Of a DNA stretch of 64,000 nucleotides, positions 34,767 to 43,705 are shown in pieces. The DNA is taken from assembly GCF_002831565.1 (NCBI RefSeq), contig NZ_CP025096.1:3449027-3513026 (forward strand), written 5' to 3'. The notes below the pieces were generated by a model. It was not told where the DNA came from. It did not search any database and saw only the letters and a list, made by a program, of their open reading frames with translations. Each line of letters begins with the position of its first letter. The stretch's first letter is position 1. This stretch comes from Spirosoma pollinicola. GTDB taxonomy: Bacteria; Bacteroidota; Bacteroidia; Cytophagales; Spirosomataceae. The position numbers and the translations under genes are program-made.

Positions 34767-36464
34767 ATGGCAGCTACGGGACCAAAATCCGCGAAATATA
34801 TTTTTGTTACCGGCGGAGTAACTTCATCACTAGGCAAGGGTATCATTGCCTCTTCATTGGCCAAATTACTTCAGGCACGGGGACTTACGGTAACGATCCA
34901 AAAATTCGATCCGTATATTAACATTGATCCAGGCACCCTCAATCCGTATGAACATGGCGAATGCTATGTGACCGACGACGGCGCCGAAACAGATCTAGAC
35001 CTTGGGCACTACGAGCGGTTCCTGAACCGACCCACCTCGCAGGCAAATAACATCACCACCGGGCGCATCTACAACAATGTCATCACCCGTGAACGTCGGG
35101 GTGATTTCCTTGGTAAAACCGTTCAGGTAGTTCCCCACATCACCGACGAAATCAAACGTAATATTAAGTTGCTGGGCGAAACCGGCGATTATGATATCGT
35201 CATCACCGAAATTGGCGGATGCGTTGGCGACATCGAATCGCTGCCGTTTGTGGAAGCCGTTCGACAATTGAAGTTCGAACTCGGCGAAAAAGACACCCTC
35301 GTTATTCACCTCACCCTGGTGCCTTACCTGCAATCGGCGGGGGAGTTGAAAACCAAACCTACGCAGCACTCTGTTCGGATGCTGCTGGAAAATGGCGTTC
35401 AGCCCGACATCATTGCCTGCCGCACGGAGCATCCGTTGCCACAGGATATTCGCCGGAAAATTGCCCAGTTCTGTAATGTTCAGGTTAGTTCGGTTATCGA
35501 AGCGATTGACGCCGAGACGATCTACGACGTGCCGCTGTTGATGCAAAAGGAACGGCTCGACCAGCGTGCCTTGTACATGCTCGACCTGTATAACGATAAA
35601 GATGCCGACCTGGATGCCTGGAAAGCTTTCCTGGGTCGTCTGAAGAATCCGGGCGATACCGTTAAAATTGGCCTGGTGGGTAAATATGTCGAGTTGCACG
35701 ATGCCTACAAATCCATTGCCGAATCGTTCATTCATGCGGGTGCTGCCAATGAGTGTAAAGTACAACTGGAGTGGATTCAGTCCGAAACGCTGGTTGACGA
35801 ACATCATTGCGCTGAGGTTCTGAGCGGGCTGGACGGCGTGTTGGTGGCGCCTGGTTTTGGCGAGCGTGGAATTGAAGGGAAAATAAATGCCGTTCGTTTC
35901 GTTCGCGAGCGGGGCATTCCGTTCCTGGGAATTTGTCTGGGAATGCAGATGGCCGTTATCGAATATGCCCGGAATGTGATGGGTATTCAGGATGCACACT
36001 CGACCGAAATGGAGCCTCATACGGCTAACCCCGTTATCAGTATGATGGAAGCGCAGAAAAGTGTAACCGATAAGGGGGGGACCATGCGCCTTGGGTCGTA
36101 TACCTGCAAGCTCAAACGTGATTCGATGGCTCACCATATTTATGGTAAAACTACCATAAACGAACGGCACCGGCACCGCTACGAGTTTAATAATGACTAT
36201 CTGGACGCCTTCGAAAAGGCTGGGTTCAAACCAACGGGTATTAATCCTGATACCGGACTGGTAGAGATTGTTGAATTAAAAGGGCATCCCTGGTATGTGG
36301 GTGTTCAGTTTCACCCGGAGCTAAAAAGTACCGTCATGAACCCGCATCCCCTGTTTGTGCAGTTTGTGAAAGCCGCGCTCACCTTTAGCCAAAAGAAACG
36401 CGAGGCAGAATCTACATCCGATATGTCTACCGCCCGTGTAGAAACTGCCGAGGTGGTTGATTAA
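34767..36464 (+). CDS. pyrG: CTP synthase
   Basis: A 565-residue enzyme that aminates UTP to CTP with ATP and glutamine. The N-terminal amidoligase domain starts KYIFVTGGVTSSLGKG with its P-loop-like segment and has EIGGCVGDIE near 150. The C-terminal class I glutamine amidotransferase has the nucleophile Cys390 in FLGICLGMQM and the His-x-Glu pair in QFHPEL near 520. It is full length with a short Ser/Thr-rich tail. yidC follows 71 bp later. Assignment is certain. Confidence 0.98.
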   Translation: MAATGPKSAKYIFVTGGVTSSLGKGIIASSLAKLLQARGLTVTIQKFDPYINIDPGTLNPYEHGECYVTDDGAETDLDLGHYERFLNRPTSQANNITTGRIYNNVITRERRGDFLGKTVQVVPHITDEIKRNIKLLGETGDYDIVITEIGGCVGDIESLPFVEAVRQLKFELGEKDTLVIHLTLVPYLQSAGELKTKPTQHSVRMLLENGVQPDIIACRTEHPLPQDIRRKIAQFCNVQVSSVIEAIDAETIYDVPLLMQKERLDQRALYMLDLYNDKDADLDAWKAFLGRLKNPGDTVKIGLVGKYVELHDAYKSIAESFIHAGAANECKVQLEWIQSETLVDEHHCAEVLSGLDGVLVAPGFGERGIEGKINAVRFVRERGIPFLGICLGMQMAVIEYARNVMGIQDAHSTEMEPHTANPVISMMEAQKSVTDKGGTMRLGSYTCKLKRDSMAHHIYGKTTINERHRHRYEFNNDYLDAFEKAGFKPTGINPDTGLVEIVELKGHPWYVGVQFHPELKSTVMNPHPLFVQFVKAALTFSQKKREAESTSDMSTARVETAEVVD

Positions 36465-36487
36465 GCGCACGGATTGGCGTAATTTTG
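36458..36487 (+). promoter_or_regulatory. yidC promoter, Bacteroidota type
   Basis: TTG (36458-36460), a 19-nt spacer, then TAATTTTG (36480-36487): the textbook Bacteroidota spacing. It begins in the last codons of pyrG and lies 48 bp before yidC ATG 36536, so yidC can be expressed apart from pyrG. Confidence 0.6.
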
Positions 36488-36535
36488 CAGAAATAGTTGG
36501 TAAGTCGTCGACTTGCCAACTTACTAACTTATAAA

Positions 36536-38407
36536 ATGGATCGTAATCAACTTATTGGCATTGTCCTGATTCTGGCGATGCTGGTCGGCTACCAGCTACT
36601 GGTACCAAAACCTGCGCCCGAAAAACCGGTTGCTCAAAAAACACAGACTATTAAACCGACAACTGCATCGGGTGGAGAGACCGATTCAGTTGCTGACAGT
36701 AAAGGCAATTCCGCTACGCAACGAATCGATTCTGCCGCCGTTAAAGCACAGTTTGGCGATTTTTCGACCGTAGCCACTGGACAGGCACGGGATATTTTTA
36801 TTGAAAACAAAGACATCAAACTCACATTCAGTACACAGGGTGGCCGGGTTAAAGAAGTTGTCCTGAAAAATTACAAAACCTACGATCAAAAGCCACTGGT
36901 ATTAATTGACGAACAGAGCAGCAAAACCGTGCTCGAACTGCCAACCAGCCGGGGTAAGGTCGATTTACACCAACTCTATTACCAAACTACTACGCAAAGT
37001 GGCACTGTTGGCGGTCAGCCACAGCAGATTGTATTTCGGGCTGAGGTGGCACCGGGACAAGCAATTGAGCAGGTGTATACCATTCCTGCCGAAGGGTTTG
37101 TGCTGGATTATGACCTGAAGCTAAATGGCCTCAATAACACCATCGGCACTGGTGATATACGGTTCTTCTGGGAAGATAAAATGCGGCAGTATGAAAATGA
37201 CCTGTCGAATAACCGCAGAGCGGCCACCGTCAACTACCTGACTTCCGACGAGAGTTTCGAGAAACTAACCGAAGGGGAAAGCAGCCAGGATGTCACCGTT
37301 GAAGAACCCGTACAATGGTTTACTATCAAGCACAAGTATTTCCTGTCGGGTTTTGTTGCTAAAAATAGTCCTCTCCGCAAAGCCAGCTTTAAAACACTGG
37401 TTGATACCGCTGACAGCAGCGTTGTAAAAACAGCTGTTGCCGATGTAACGTTGCCGATTGCCGATGTGAAGGCTGGTAAAGGACAGTACAAATTCTTTTA
37501 TGGCCCCAATGATTTTCAGCTGCTAGGTAAAGTGGCTCCTGAATTTGACCAGAACGTTTACCTGGGCTATTCAATTCTGAAACCGATCAACAAGTACTTC
37601 TTTGTGCCGGTCTTCAACTTCATGGGCCAGTTTATTACAAATTACGGCTTGCTTATTATTGCCCTTGTTGTGTTTGTAAAACTGATTCTAACACCGTTAA
37701 CCTACAAGTCATACATCAGTATGGCTAAAATGCGGGTTCTTCAGCCGGAGCTGAACGAGATGAAGGAGCGCGTTGGGAATGACATGGCCAAGCAGCAGTC
37801 GGAGCAAATGAAGCTATATCAAGAGGTGGGCGTAAGTCCGCTGAGTGGTTGTGTGCCTGTACTGGCAACCATGCCGATTCTGTTTGCCTTGTTCATGCTC
37901 TTCCCGAACCTGATCGAGTTGCGCCAGAAATCGTTCCTGTGGGCTAGTGACCTGTCGACCTATGACGCCTTTATTACCTTCCCGACTATACCGTTCATTG
38001 GTAGTCACCTGAGTCTGTTTACGGTGCTGATGACGATCTCTTCGATCGCCTACGCGTATTATAACAACCAGACAACCCCAACTCAGCCGGGCCCGGTGAA
38101 CATGAAAGCGATGAGTTATGTATTCCCGCTCATGTTCATGTTTGTGCTGAACTCGTATCCTGCTGGGTTGACGTTCTATTATTTCGTGTCGAACGTGGTG
38201 ACCATTGCGCAGCAGTTACTGATTCGCCGGTTTGTCGATGAGGATAAGATCAAGGCTGTACTGGACGAAAATCGCCGGAAAAATGCCGCTGGTGAAGGTA
38301 AAAAGCCCGGTGGATTTCAGGCCCTTTTACAGAAGCAGCTAGCCTCTGCCGAAGAGGCTCGTAAGCTGGCTGATGAAGCAACGCGTAGAGCCAAGACTAA
38401 AAAATAA
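36536..38407 (+). CDS. yidC: membrane protein insertase YidC
   Basis: A 623-residue inner-membrane insertase/chaperone. The first span is residues 4-22 (LIGIVLILAMLVGYQLL). A large periplasmic domain follows (about 60-350), then the conserved hydrophobic core from about 360 (YFFVPVFNFMGQFITNYGL) with five spans and the GCVPVLATMPILFALF block. The basic C-terminal tail (AKTKK) binds ribosomes in other species. I chose ATG 36536 because the frame upstream of it (from 36497) overlaps an inverted repeat and carries no homology. Confidence 0.97.
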   Translation: MDRNQLIGIVLILAMLVGYQLLVPKPAPEKPVAQKTQTIKPTTASGGETDSVADSKGNSATQRIDSAAVKAQFGDFSTVATGQARDIFIENKDIKLTFSTQGGRVKEVVLKNYKTYDQKPLVLIDEQSSKTVLELPTSRGKVDLHQLYYQTTTQSGTVGGQPQQIVFRAEVAPGQAIEQVYTIPAEGFVLDYDLKLNGLNNTIGTGDIRFFWEDKMRQYENDLSNNRRAATVNYLTSDESFEKLTEGESSQDVTVEEPVQWFTIKHKYFLSGFVAKNSPLRKASFKTLVDTADSSVVKTAVADVTLPIADVKAGKGQYKFFYGPNDFQLLGKVAPEFDQNVYLGYSILKPINKYFFVPVFNFMGQFITNYGLLIIALVVFVKLILTPLTYKSYISMAKMRVLQPELNEMKERVGNDMAKQQSEQMKLYQEVGVSPLSGCVPVLATMPILFALFMLFPNLIELRQKSFLWASDLSTYDAFITFPTIPFIGSHLSLFTVLMTISSIAYAYYNNQTTPTQPGPVNMKAMSYVFPLMFMFVLNSYPAGLTFYYFVSNVVTIAQQLLIRRFVDEDKIKAVLDENRRKNAAGEGKKPGGFQALLQKQLASAEEARKLADEATRRAKTKK

Positions 38408-38519
38408 GGGATGATGCCGGAAGAATAGGCTGGATTGCCTACATCAATGGCTTCATCATAGTATACATGAGACGCACTAATTTTATATGGTTACGGTGTT
38501 TCATTCGATTGTCATCAAT

Positions 38520-38550
38520 AGCAAAAGCAACGCAGTAGCGTTGCTTTTGT
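38520..38550. terminator. hairpin after yidC
   Basis: CAAAAGCAACGC (38522-38533) pairs perfectly with GCGTTGCTTTTG (38538-38549) around AGTA. It ends 13 bp before the next ATG. Its T-run is short, so it may be a weak terminator or a translational control stem. Confidence 0.55.
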
Positions 38551-38562
38551 GCATTAACCCTA

Positions 38563-40362
38563 ATGAACATGAATGGTAGGCTTTATTGGTTAAAACAGAT
38601 AACAGTTGCTTGTATTGGGTTACTAAGCTGGCCGCTTGCCAATGCGCAGATTGCTCCCGATGTTCAGAAACGCTATACCGCAGCAGTAAAACTGGTGCAG
38701 ACGGGCGACTATGAGCGTGCTAAAGCTGACCTTAACGTAATTATTCAGAAACGTGGAGTTCTGGCACCTTATGCCAGCTATTATTACGCTCTTGCTGCGT
38801 TCCGGCAGCGAAATTATAATCAGTCCCGTTTGATGCTCAGGCAGTTGATGGAGTTTTTTCCAGATTGGCGCAAGATGGATGACGCTAATTACCTGCTTGC
38901 GGCCAACTGCATGGAGTTGGGGCAGTATGAGGACGCGTTGACCGCGTTGCAACCGATTCGCACCCCAGCGTTGCGAGCTGATATCACTAAACTTGAGCAG
39001 AATTTTCTGCCCCGTATCACGAATCTTGATCAACTAAAACAGTTAAATAAGTCGTTCCCGAACGATCGGGTTGTTGGCTTATTGTTGATCGACTTGATTC
39101 AGCGAACCGCCGGAGATAAGGATGATCTCGAATTATCAGATCGGCTTACAAACCGCTTTGGGGTACCGGGTATAGCGACAGCCTCTACACCACCGGCGGC
39201 AACAACTTCGCAAGCGTCGGCTAGCCGGACAGGTACATCAGGTACACAGCCCACTCGAACAGTACGGCCGAAAGGGTATTATAATGTTGCCGTTATGTTT
39301 CCGTTTCGGGTAGAGGATTTTAGCTCCGACAAACGACTGCGGTCTAATCAATATATCTACGACTTGTACAATGGCATAAAAATAGCCAGAGCCAGGTTAC
39401 AGGAAGAAGGCATTACCGTAAATCTGTTTGCTTATGATGTAGATAATGATGCCAATAAAACCCTCGAACTGGTCAATAGTCCTGCTTTTGCTCAGACCGA
39501 TTTAATTATTGGTCCATTGTATGTAGAACCGAACCGGATTGCCTCGGCTTATGCCAACAAAAACAACATCCTGTTGCTAAACCCCATTGCCACCAGCAGC
39601 GAACTGGTTGCTAATCAGCCGATGTCGTTTCTGGCGCAGCCGTCCATGAATCAGCAGGCTATAAAGGTGGCTGAACAAGCCAGAAATTTTACCGGACTGC
39701 GTCGGGCAGCTATTTATTTTGGCCCCATGCGTAAAGATTCTCTATTGGCCGTTTCCTATCAGGCTGAACTTAAGCGGCAAAATTATCAGGTAATTGATTT
39801 TCGGAAAGTGAGCGGTACCGCGCAGGCAATGGCCGATGCTATGCAGTTTACGGGTACAACCACTGCAACGCGCCCAGTTAGTATAACGGCACAACAAGCG
39901 GGCAGTACGATTGGTCATGTTTTTTTTGCCAGTAGCAACGCCGACGATGGTGTTCGGATGCTTGATGCACTAAGTCGCCGAAAAGTAACAGGACCTTTGA
40001 TTGCGACTGCCTCGGCTTTTGACTTTTATAAGAATCCTATATCAACGTTTACCCGCCGGGATTTGTATTTACTATACCCGGACTTTATCGATTCATCCAG
40101 GGAGCCGGTCAATACGTTTCAGGAAGAGTATATAGCCAAACGCAATACCATTCCTTCCGTATTTGCCAGTGAAGGCTACGATATGATGCTCTTTTTTGGG
40201 CGTCAACTGGCCAAGAACGGTCTAATGCCCCGTAACCGGATGAATCTCCATTCCGACACGGATGATTACCTGTTATCTGGTTTCGATTATACACAAAGCA
40301 ACGACAACCAAATCGTTCCAATCGTAAAATACGAAGATGGGCGGTTTGTGAAAGTAAATTAA
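38563..40362 (+). CDS. LpoA-like TPR / periplasmic binding-fold protein
   Basis: A 599-residue exported protein. After a signal peptide (residues 9-29, ANAQI) come TPR-like helical repeats (about 30-190: YERAKADLNVII, YNQSRLMLRQL, YEDALTALQPI). A Thr/Ser/Ala/Pro linker follows (about 205-238). The rest is a type I periplasmic-binding-fold domain (about 240-599: YNVAVMFPFRVEDF, LIIGPLYVEP, NNILLLNPIATSSELV). TPR plus binding fold is the layout of LpoA, the activator of penicillin-binding proteins. A role in peptidoglycan synthesis is inferred; a solute-binding role is the alternative. A second ATG two codons downstream (38569) is also possible. Confidence 0.75.
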   Translation: MNMNGRLYWLKQITVACIGLLSWPLANAQIAPDVQKRYTAAVKLVQTGDYERAKADLNVIIQKRGVLAPYASYYYALAAFRQRNYNQSRLMLRQLMEFFPDWRKMDDANYLLAANCMELGQYEDALTALQPIRTPALRADITKLEQNFLPRITNLDQLKQLNKSFPNDRVVGLLLIDLIQRTAGDKDDLELSDRLTNRFGVPGIATASTPPAATTSQASASRTGTSGTQPTRTVRPKGYYNVAVMFPFRVEDFSSDKRLRSNQYIYDLYNGIKIARARLQEEGITVNLFAYDVDNDANKTLELVNSPAFAQTDLIIGPLYVEPNRIASAYANKNNILLLNPIATSSELVANQPMSFLAQPSMNQQAIKVAEQARNFTGLRRAAIYFGPMRKDSLLAVSYQAELKRQNYQVIDFRKVSGTAQAMADAMQFTGTTTATRPVSITAQQAGSTIGHVFFASSNADDGVRMLDALSRRKVTGPLIATASAFDFYKNPISTFTRRDLYLLYPDFIDSSREPVNTFQEEYIAKRNTIPSVFASEGYDMMLFFGRQLAKNGLMPRNRMNLHSDTDDYLLSGFDYTQSNDNQIVPIVKYEDGRFVKVN

Positions 40363-40363
40363 T

Positions 40364-40439
40364 GAGTGAAAGAGCGAAAGAGCGCAAGAGTGAATTATAC
40401 ACAACCTATTCACTCTTTCGCTCTTTCACTCTTTCGCTC
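40364..40439. repeat. imperfect inverted repeat of GAGTGAAAGAGCGAAAGAG units
   Basis: Arms 40364-40395 and 40408-40439 pair over 32 bp with three mismatches around a 12-nt loop. Each arm is itself built of short GTGAAAGAGC-type tandem units. It begins just after the stop of the LpoA-like gene and ends 10 bp before the hemL ATG, so it may terminate the first gene and could hinder or tune hemL translation. Confidence 0.7.
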
Positions 40440-40449
40440 TTTCACTTCT

Positions 40450-41739
40450 ATGACAACGAGCGAACAACTGTTTGAAAAAGCCAAAACGCTGATACCCGGT
40501 GGCGTTAACTCTCCCGTGCGGGCATTTCGGTCTGTGGGTGGGACACCTGTATTTATCAAGTCGGCAAAAGGTGCCTATCTTTTTGATGAGGATGGACGGC
40601 AATACATTGAACTCATTAATTCCTGGGGACCAATGATTCTGGGCCACGCATTTGAACCCGTCGAAAAAGCAGTTCGTGATGCCATCCAGCATTCGTTCTC
40701 TTTCGGCGCTCCGACGCGGAAGGAAGTCGAAATGGCCGAATTGATTACGACGATGGTGCCTTCTGTCGAGAAAGTACGTATGGTTAATTCGGGTACGGAA
40801 GCCACTATGGCGGCTATCCGCGTGGCACGTGGGTTTACCGGCCGGGACAAGATCATCAAATTTGAAGGGTGCTATCACGGGCACGCCGATTCATTCCTGA
40901 TTGCCGCCGGTAGTGGTGCCATGACGATGGGTATTCCCGATAGTCCAGGTGTTACCAAAGCAACGGCCGCCGATACCCTGACGGCACCTTATAATGACCT
41001 TTCTGCCGTTGAGAAGTTACTGGCTAATAATCACAATCAGGTAGCGGCTATCATTCTGGAGCCGGTCGTTGGCAACATGGGCTGTGTTTTGCCTGAACCC
41101 GGTTTTCTGGAAGGCCTTCGCACGCTGTGCGATCAACACGGCGTTGTCTTTATTTTCGATGAGGTAATGACAGGTTTCCGGCTTGCCAAAGGCGGGGCAC
41201 AGGAACGGTTTGGTATTACGCCCGACTTAACCACGATGGGGAAAATCATTGGGGGCGGTATGCCCGTGGGTGCCTACGGTGGTCGTGCCGATATTATGAA
41301 CATGGTAGCACCGGCGGGTCCAGTCTATCAGGCGGGCACATTATCGGGAAACCCGATTGCCATGTCGGCGGGATTGGCCATGCTGCATCAACTGAATGAC
41401 CATCCTGAAATTTATACCCGGCTGGAAGAAATTGGGCAGAAACTGACCGATGGCTTCCGGGCTGGATTAGTGAAAGCCGGGTTGAACTACACGATAAATC
41501 ATATCGGCTCCATGTTCACTCTGTTCATGACCGAGCGATCGGTGTCCAACTTTACCGATGCCAAATCGTGTGACCTTCCAATGTTTGGCCGGTATTTCCA
41601 CGCCATGCTGAAACGGGGCGTGTACCTTGCTCCCTCACAATTCGAAAGCTTGTTTCTATCCGTTGCGCTCACGGATGATCTGGTCGATCAGGTTATCCAG
41701 GCGAATGAAGAAAGTTTACTGGAAATGATGGAACGCTGA
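40450..41739 (+). CDS. hemL: glutamate-1-semialdehyde 2,1-aminomutase
   Basis: A 429-residue PLP enzyme that makes 5-aminolevulinate from glutamate 1-semialdehyde in the C5 haem pathway. Asp237 (VVFIFDEVMTG) and Schiff-base Lys265 (LTTMGKIIGGGMPVG) are in place, with the typical HGHADSF stretch at 143-149 and GTLSGNP near 303. I chose ATG 40450 because the upstream in-frame extension to 40366 would translate the inverted repeat. The N-terminus MTTSEQLFEKAKTLIPGGVN is the expected family start. Confidence 0.97.
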   Translation: MTTSEQLFEKAKTLIPGGVNSPVRAFRSVGGTPVFIKSAKGAYLFDEDGRQYIELINSWGPMILGHAFEPVEKAVRDAIQHSFSFGAPTRKEVEMAELITTMVPSVEKVRMVNSGTEATMAAIRVARGFTGRDKIIKFEGCYHGHADSFLIAAGSGAMTMGIPDSPGVTKATAADTLTAPYNDLSAVEKLLANNHNQVAAIILEPVVGNMGCVLPEPGFLEGLRTLCDQHGVVFIFDEVMTGFRLAKGGAQERFGITPDLTTMGKIIGGGMPVGAYGGRADIMNMVAPAGPVYQAGTLSGNPIAMSAGLAMLHQLNDHPEIYTRLEEIGQKLTDGFRAGLVKAGLNYTINHIGSMFTLFMTERSVSNFTDAKSCDLPMFGRYFHAMLKRGVYLAPSQFESLFLSVALTDDLVDQVIQANEESLLEMMER

Positions 41740-41762
41740 TTTAGCGGATTAACACTGATTTT

Positions 41763-41888
41763 ATGGATATTCCCCTTCGTACCTCTACTGATCTTGTAAT
41801 TAGTTGCTTCTGCAAAGTATATAATACCGTAGGGTACGGTTTTCTAGAACGTGTTTATGAACGTGCTTTGTTATCAGCGTTCCAATAA
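41763..41888 (+). pseudogene. truncated GxxExxY-family relic
   Basis: A 41-codon frame ending VYNTVGYGFLERVYERALL, which holds the G-x2-E-x2-Y signature that names this family (full length about 120-130 residues). The last two-thirds are missing: TAA stops the frame at 41886 and the glycosyltransferase begins four bases later. Function of the family is not established. I read it as a deletion remnant. Confidence 0.6.
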
Positions 41889-41891
41889 ATT

Positions 41892-42920
41892 ATGTTGCGC
41901 TACTCTATTATCATCCCCGTTTTTAACCGCCCCGACGAACTGCGCGAACTGCTGGTTAGTCTGACCAGACAGACGTACCAAAATTTTGAGGTGCTGGTCA
42001 TTGAAGATGGCTCGACCAATAAATCGGATGAGGTAGCGACAGAGTTTTTAACCCAGCTCGACATCCGGTATTTCTTCAAAGAAAATTCGGGTCAGGGGTT
42101 TACCCGTAATTACGGTTTCGACCGGGCAACGGGCGATTATTTCGTGATCTTTGATTCCGATGCGCTTATCCCCCCGCATTATTTTTCCGTCGTAAACCAG
42201 CGGCTTACCCCTGAGCCTGGCTCTACGCGCCCGGCATTCGATGCCTATGGTGGGCCAGATGCAGCTCATCCTGATTTCACCGATATTCAGAAAGCCATCA
42301 GTTACTCTATGACGTCGCCTTTTACAACTGGCGGCATTCGGGGAAGCAAGAAAAACCTCGGGGGGACGTACCATCCAAGAAGTTTCAATATGGGTCTATC
42401 CCGAACGGTGTGGGAAACCATTGGCGGGTATAAACTTAGTCGGATGGGGGAGGATATTGAGTTTGCTATTCGGATTATTGATAATGGATTCAAAACCGGC
42501 CTTATACCGGAGGCTTTTATTTACCACAAACGCCGGACAAATTTTGGGCAGTTTTTTCGGCAGCTTCGTTTTTTCGGTCGTGCCCGGATCAACATTTCAC
42601 GGTATTTTCCGTCCGAACTCAAGCTTGTTCATGCTTTTCCGGCCTTGTTTACGTTGTTCGTTTTTTCGGTGCCTGTCTGGGTGGTCATTAGCTCGGTTTT
42701 ATTCTGTCTGGCTGTAAGTGTGTTGGCACTTTTTTCGCTGCTTATTTTGGTTGATGCCGCCCGCAAGGAAAAAAGCCTTAAAGTTGGTATATTGAGTGTC
42801 GTGGCTGCATTCGTGCAACTAACGGGCTATGGTATCGGCTTTCTTACCGAAGGCTGGAAACGACTGAGAGAACCGAACGGGTTTCGCGAAACAGGAGCCA
42901 GTATTGAGTATCCATCCTGA
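41892..42920 (+). CDS. family 2 glycosyltransferase with membrane segments
   Basis: A 342-residue GT-A fold transferase. The N-terminus SIIIPVFNRPDELRELL, then VLVIEDGSTNKSDE and the metal-binding VIFDSDALIP (about 87-96), mark GT2. A GGYKLSRMGEDIEFAIR segment near 180-196 carries the acceptor-site ED. Two or more hydrophobic spans (about 237-310) anchor it in the inner membrane. It probably adds a sugar to a lipid-linked glycan or exopolysaccharide. No other polysaccharide genes adjoin it, so the pathway is unknown. Confidence 0.88.
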   Translation: MLRYSIIIPVFNRPDELRELLVSLTRQTYQNFEVLVIEDGSTNKSDEVATEFLTQLDIRYFFKENSGQGFTRNYGFDRATGDYFVIFDSDALIPPHYFSVVNQRLTPEPGSTRPAFDAYGGPDAAHPDFTDIQKAISYSMTSPFTTGGIRGSKKNLGGTYHPRSFNMGLSRTVWETIGGYKLSRMGEDIEFAIRIIDNGFKTGLIPEAFIYHKRRTNFGQFFRQLRFFGRARINISRYFPSELKLVHAFPALFTLFVFSVPVWVVISSVLFCLAVSVLALFSLLILVDAARKEKSLKVGILSVVAAFVQLTGYGIGFLTEGWKRLREPNGFRETGASIEYPS

Positions 42921-43008
42921 AGGAAATTTATGTTACAAAAACCTCAGGTAGTAGCAAAGAAATGATAGCCTGACACGTTGTTTACCTAAACCCACCTACG
43001 AATAGCGT

Positions 43009-43365
43009 ATGCCAAAACCTGTTAAACCACCCGGCCAGCGATTAGTGAAACGCATGAGTACCCGAACCAAGGGCCTGATTGTGGCTCCTTTGGGATTACT
43101 CCTGTTAAGTGTAGGCTTGTGTGTGCTTAGTGAAGCGGCAGAGTCAAAGCACGGCGGTGCTCCGTTTCGGCAATGGTTTTTGTGGGGAAGCTACAGCCTT
43201 ATTTTGATCAATGGCGGCCTGCTGCTTTTTGGACAGGCCGTGCGGTATCGGGCACAGCTGGACTATCGCCGGTTTGTGCGTCGTGAACTCAAGAAGCGGG
43301 ATCGTGAATGGGCTCGCCTGCGCCCAAAACGAAAAGCCTCACCGAGTAAGGGCGAGGCTAAATAA
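43009..43365 (+). CDS. hypothetical two-span membrane protein
   Basis: A 118-residue protein of unknown family. It has a basic N-terminus, a span at about 24-43 (IVAPLGLLLLSVGLCVLSEA), a second at about 57-77 (WFLWGSYSLILINGGLLLFG) and a strongly basic C-terminal third (RRFVRRELKKRDREWARLRP). Both ends would face the cytoplasm. It stands alone, 88 bp after the glycosyltransferase. Confidence 0.65.
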   Translation: MPKPVKPPGQRLVKRMSTRTKGLIVAPLGLLLLSVGLCVLSEAAESKHGGAPFRQWFLWGSYSLILINGGLLLFGQAVRYRAQLDYRRFVRRELKKRDREWARLRPKRKASPSKGEAK

Positions 43366-43385
43366 TCGTCAGTCTTTGTGTATGC

Positions 43386-43541
43386 TTAGGCTGCCTTCTT
43401 TTCTGCAAACGAAGCTTTGATGGCTTCAACGTCTACATTCTTGATGGTTGGCTTACGCAGCAATTGTTTGATTGCATTCACTTTATTGTTAGCAATAGCG
43501 CGGTTCCGGCGAGCCTTACGCTTTAGTTCTGTTACTCCCAT
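43386..43541 (-). CDS. conserved-looking 51-aa basic protein
   Basis: A short gene missed by length cut-offs. ATG 43541 opens 51 codons: MGVTELKRKARRNRAIANNK, a run through VNAIKQLLRKPTIKNVDVEA, ending KASFAEKKAA. It is highly basic, helical and low in aromatic residues, resembling small Bacteroidota proteins that begin MxVTxLKRKxRKN and contain PxIKNVDxExIKxxF. I know these only as uncharacterised; a ribosome- or RNA-associated role would fit the composition but is a guess. A TACTTTTG -7 element (minus strand, 43581-43588) lies about 40 bp upstream, supporting real expression. It is divergent from hisS. Confidence 0.75.
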   Translation of the reverse strand: MGVTELKRKARRNRAIANNKVNAIKQLLRKPTIKNVDVEAIKASFAEKKAA

Positions 43542-43580
43542 GATTGTATCTTTTTAACGTGTCAGTTCAAAATCAGAGCG

Positions 43581-43588
43581 CAAAAGTA
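43581..43588 (-). promoter_or_regulatory. -7 element of the 51-aa gene
   Basis: CAAAAGTA on the plus strand is TACTTTTG on the minus strand, fitting TAnnTTTG, 39 bp before the ATG. No matching -33 TTG was found. Confidence 0.4.
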
Positions 43589-43605
43589 AGGTTTTTCCTT
43601 GATTT

Positions 43606-43639
43606 TTGAAAGCACCACCGACTAAAGTCCGTATTTTTG
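43606..43639 (+). promoter_or_regulatory. hisS promoter candidate
   Basis: TTG (43606-43608), 23-nt spacer, TATTTTTG (43632-43639), 66 bp before the hisS ATG. The spacer is at the long end of the usual range. Confidence 0.45.
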
Positions 43640-43705
43640 CACCCTAAAAAGCAGCTTGCAGTTAATATAGTTGCAAAAACGGGCTAAAGTCCGGATTTTA
43701 TTCCA

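Noticed and set aside
34995-36176. Long open frame on the minus strand opposite pyrG
   Set aside because: It lies wholly inside a certain gene on the other strand, has no recognisable family and follows the codon bias of pyrG; a shadow frame.
36497-36535. Upstream extension of the yidC frame
   Set aside because: It would translate an inverted repeat just after the -7 element and lacks homology; the conserved protein begins at 36536.
40366-40449. Upstream extension of the hemL frame
   Set aside because: It translates the inverted repeat; the conserved N-terminus begins at 40450.
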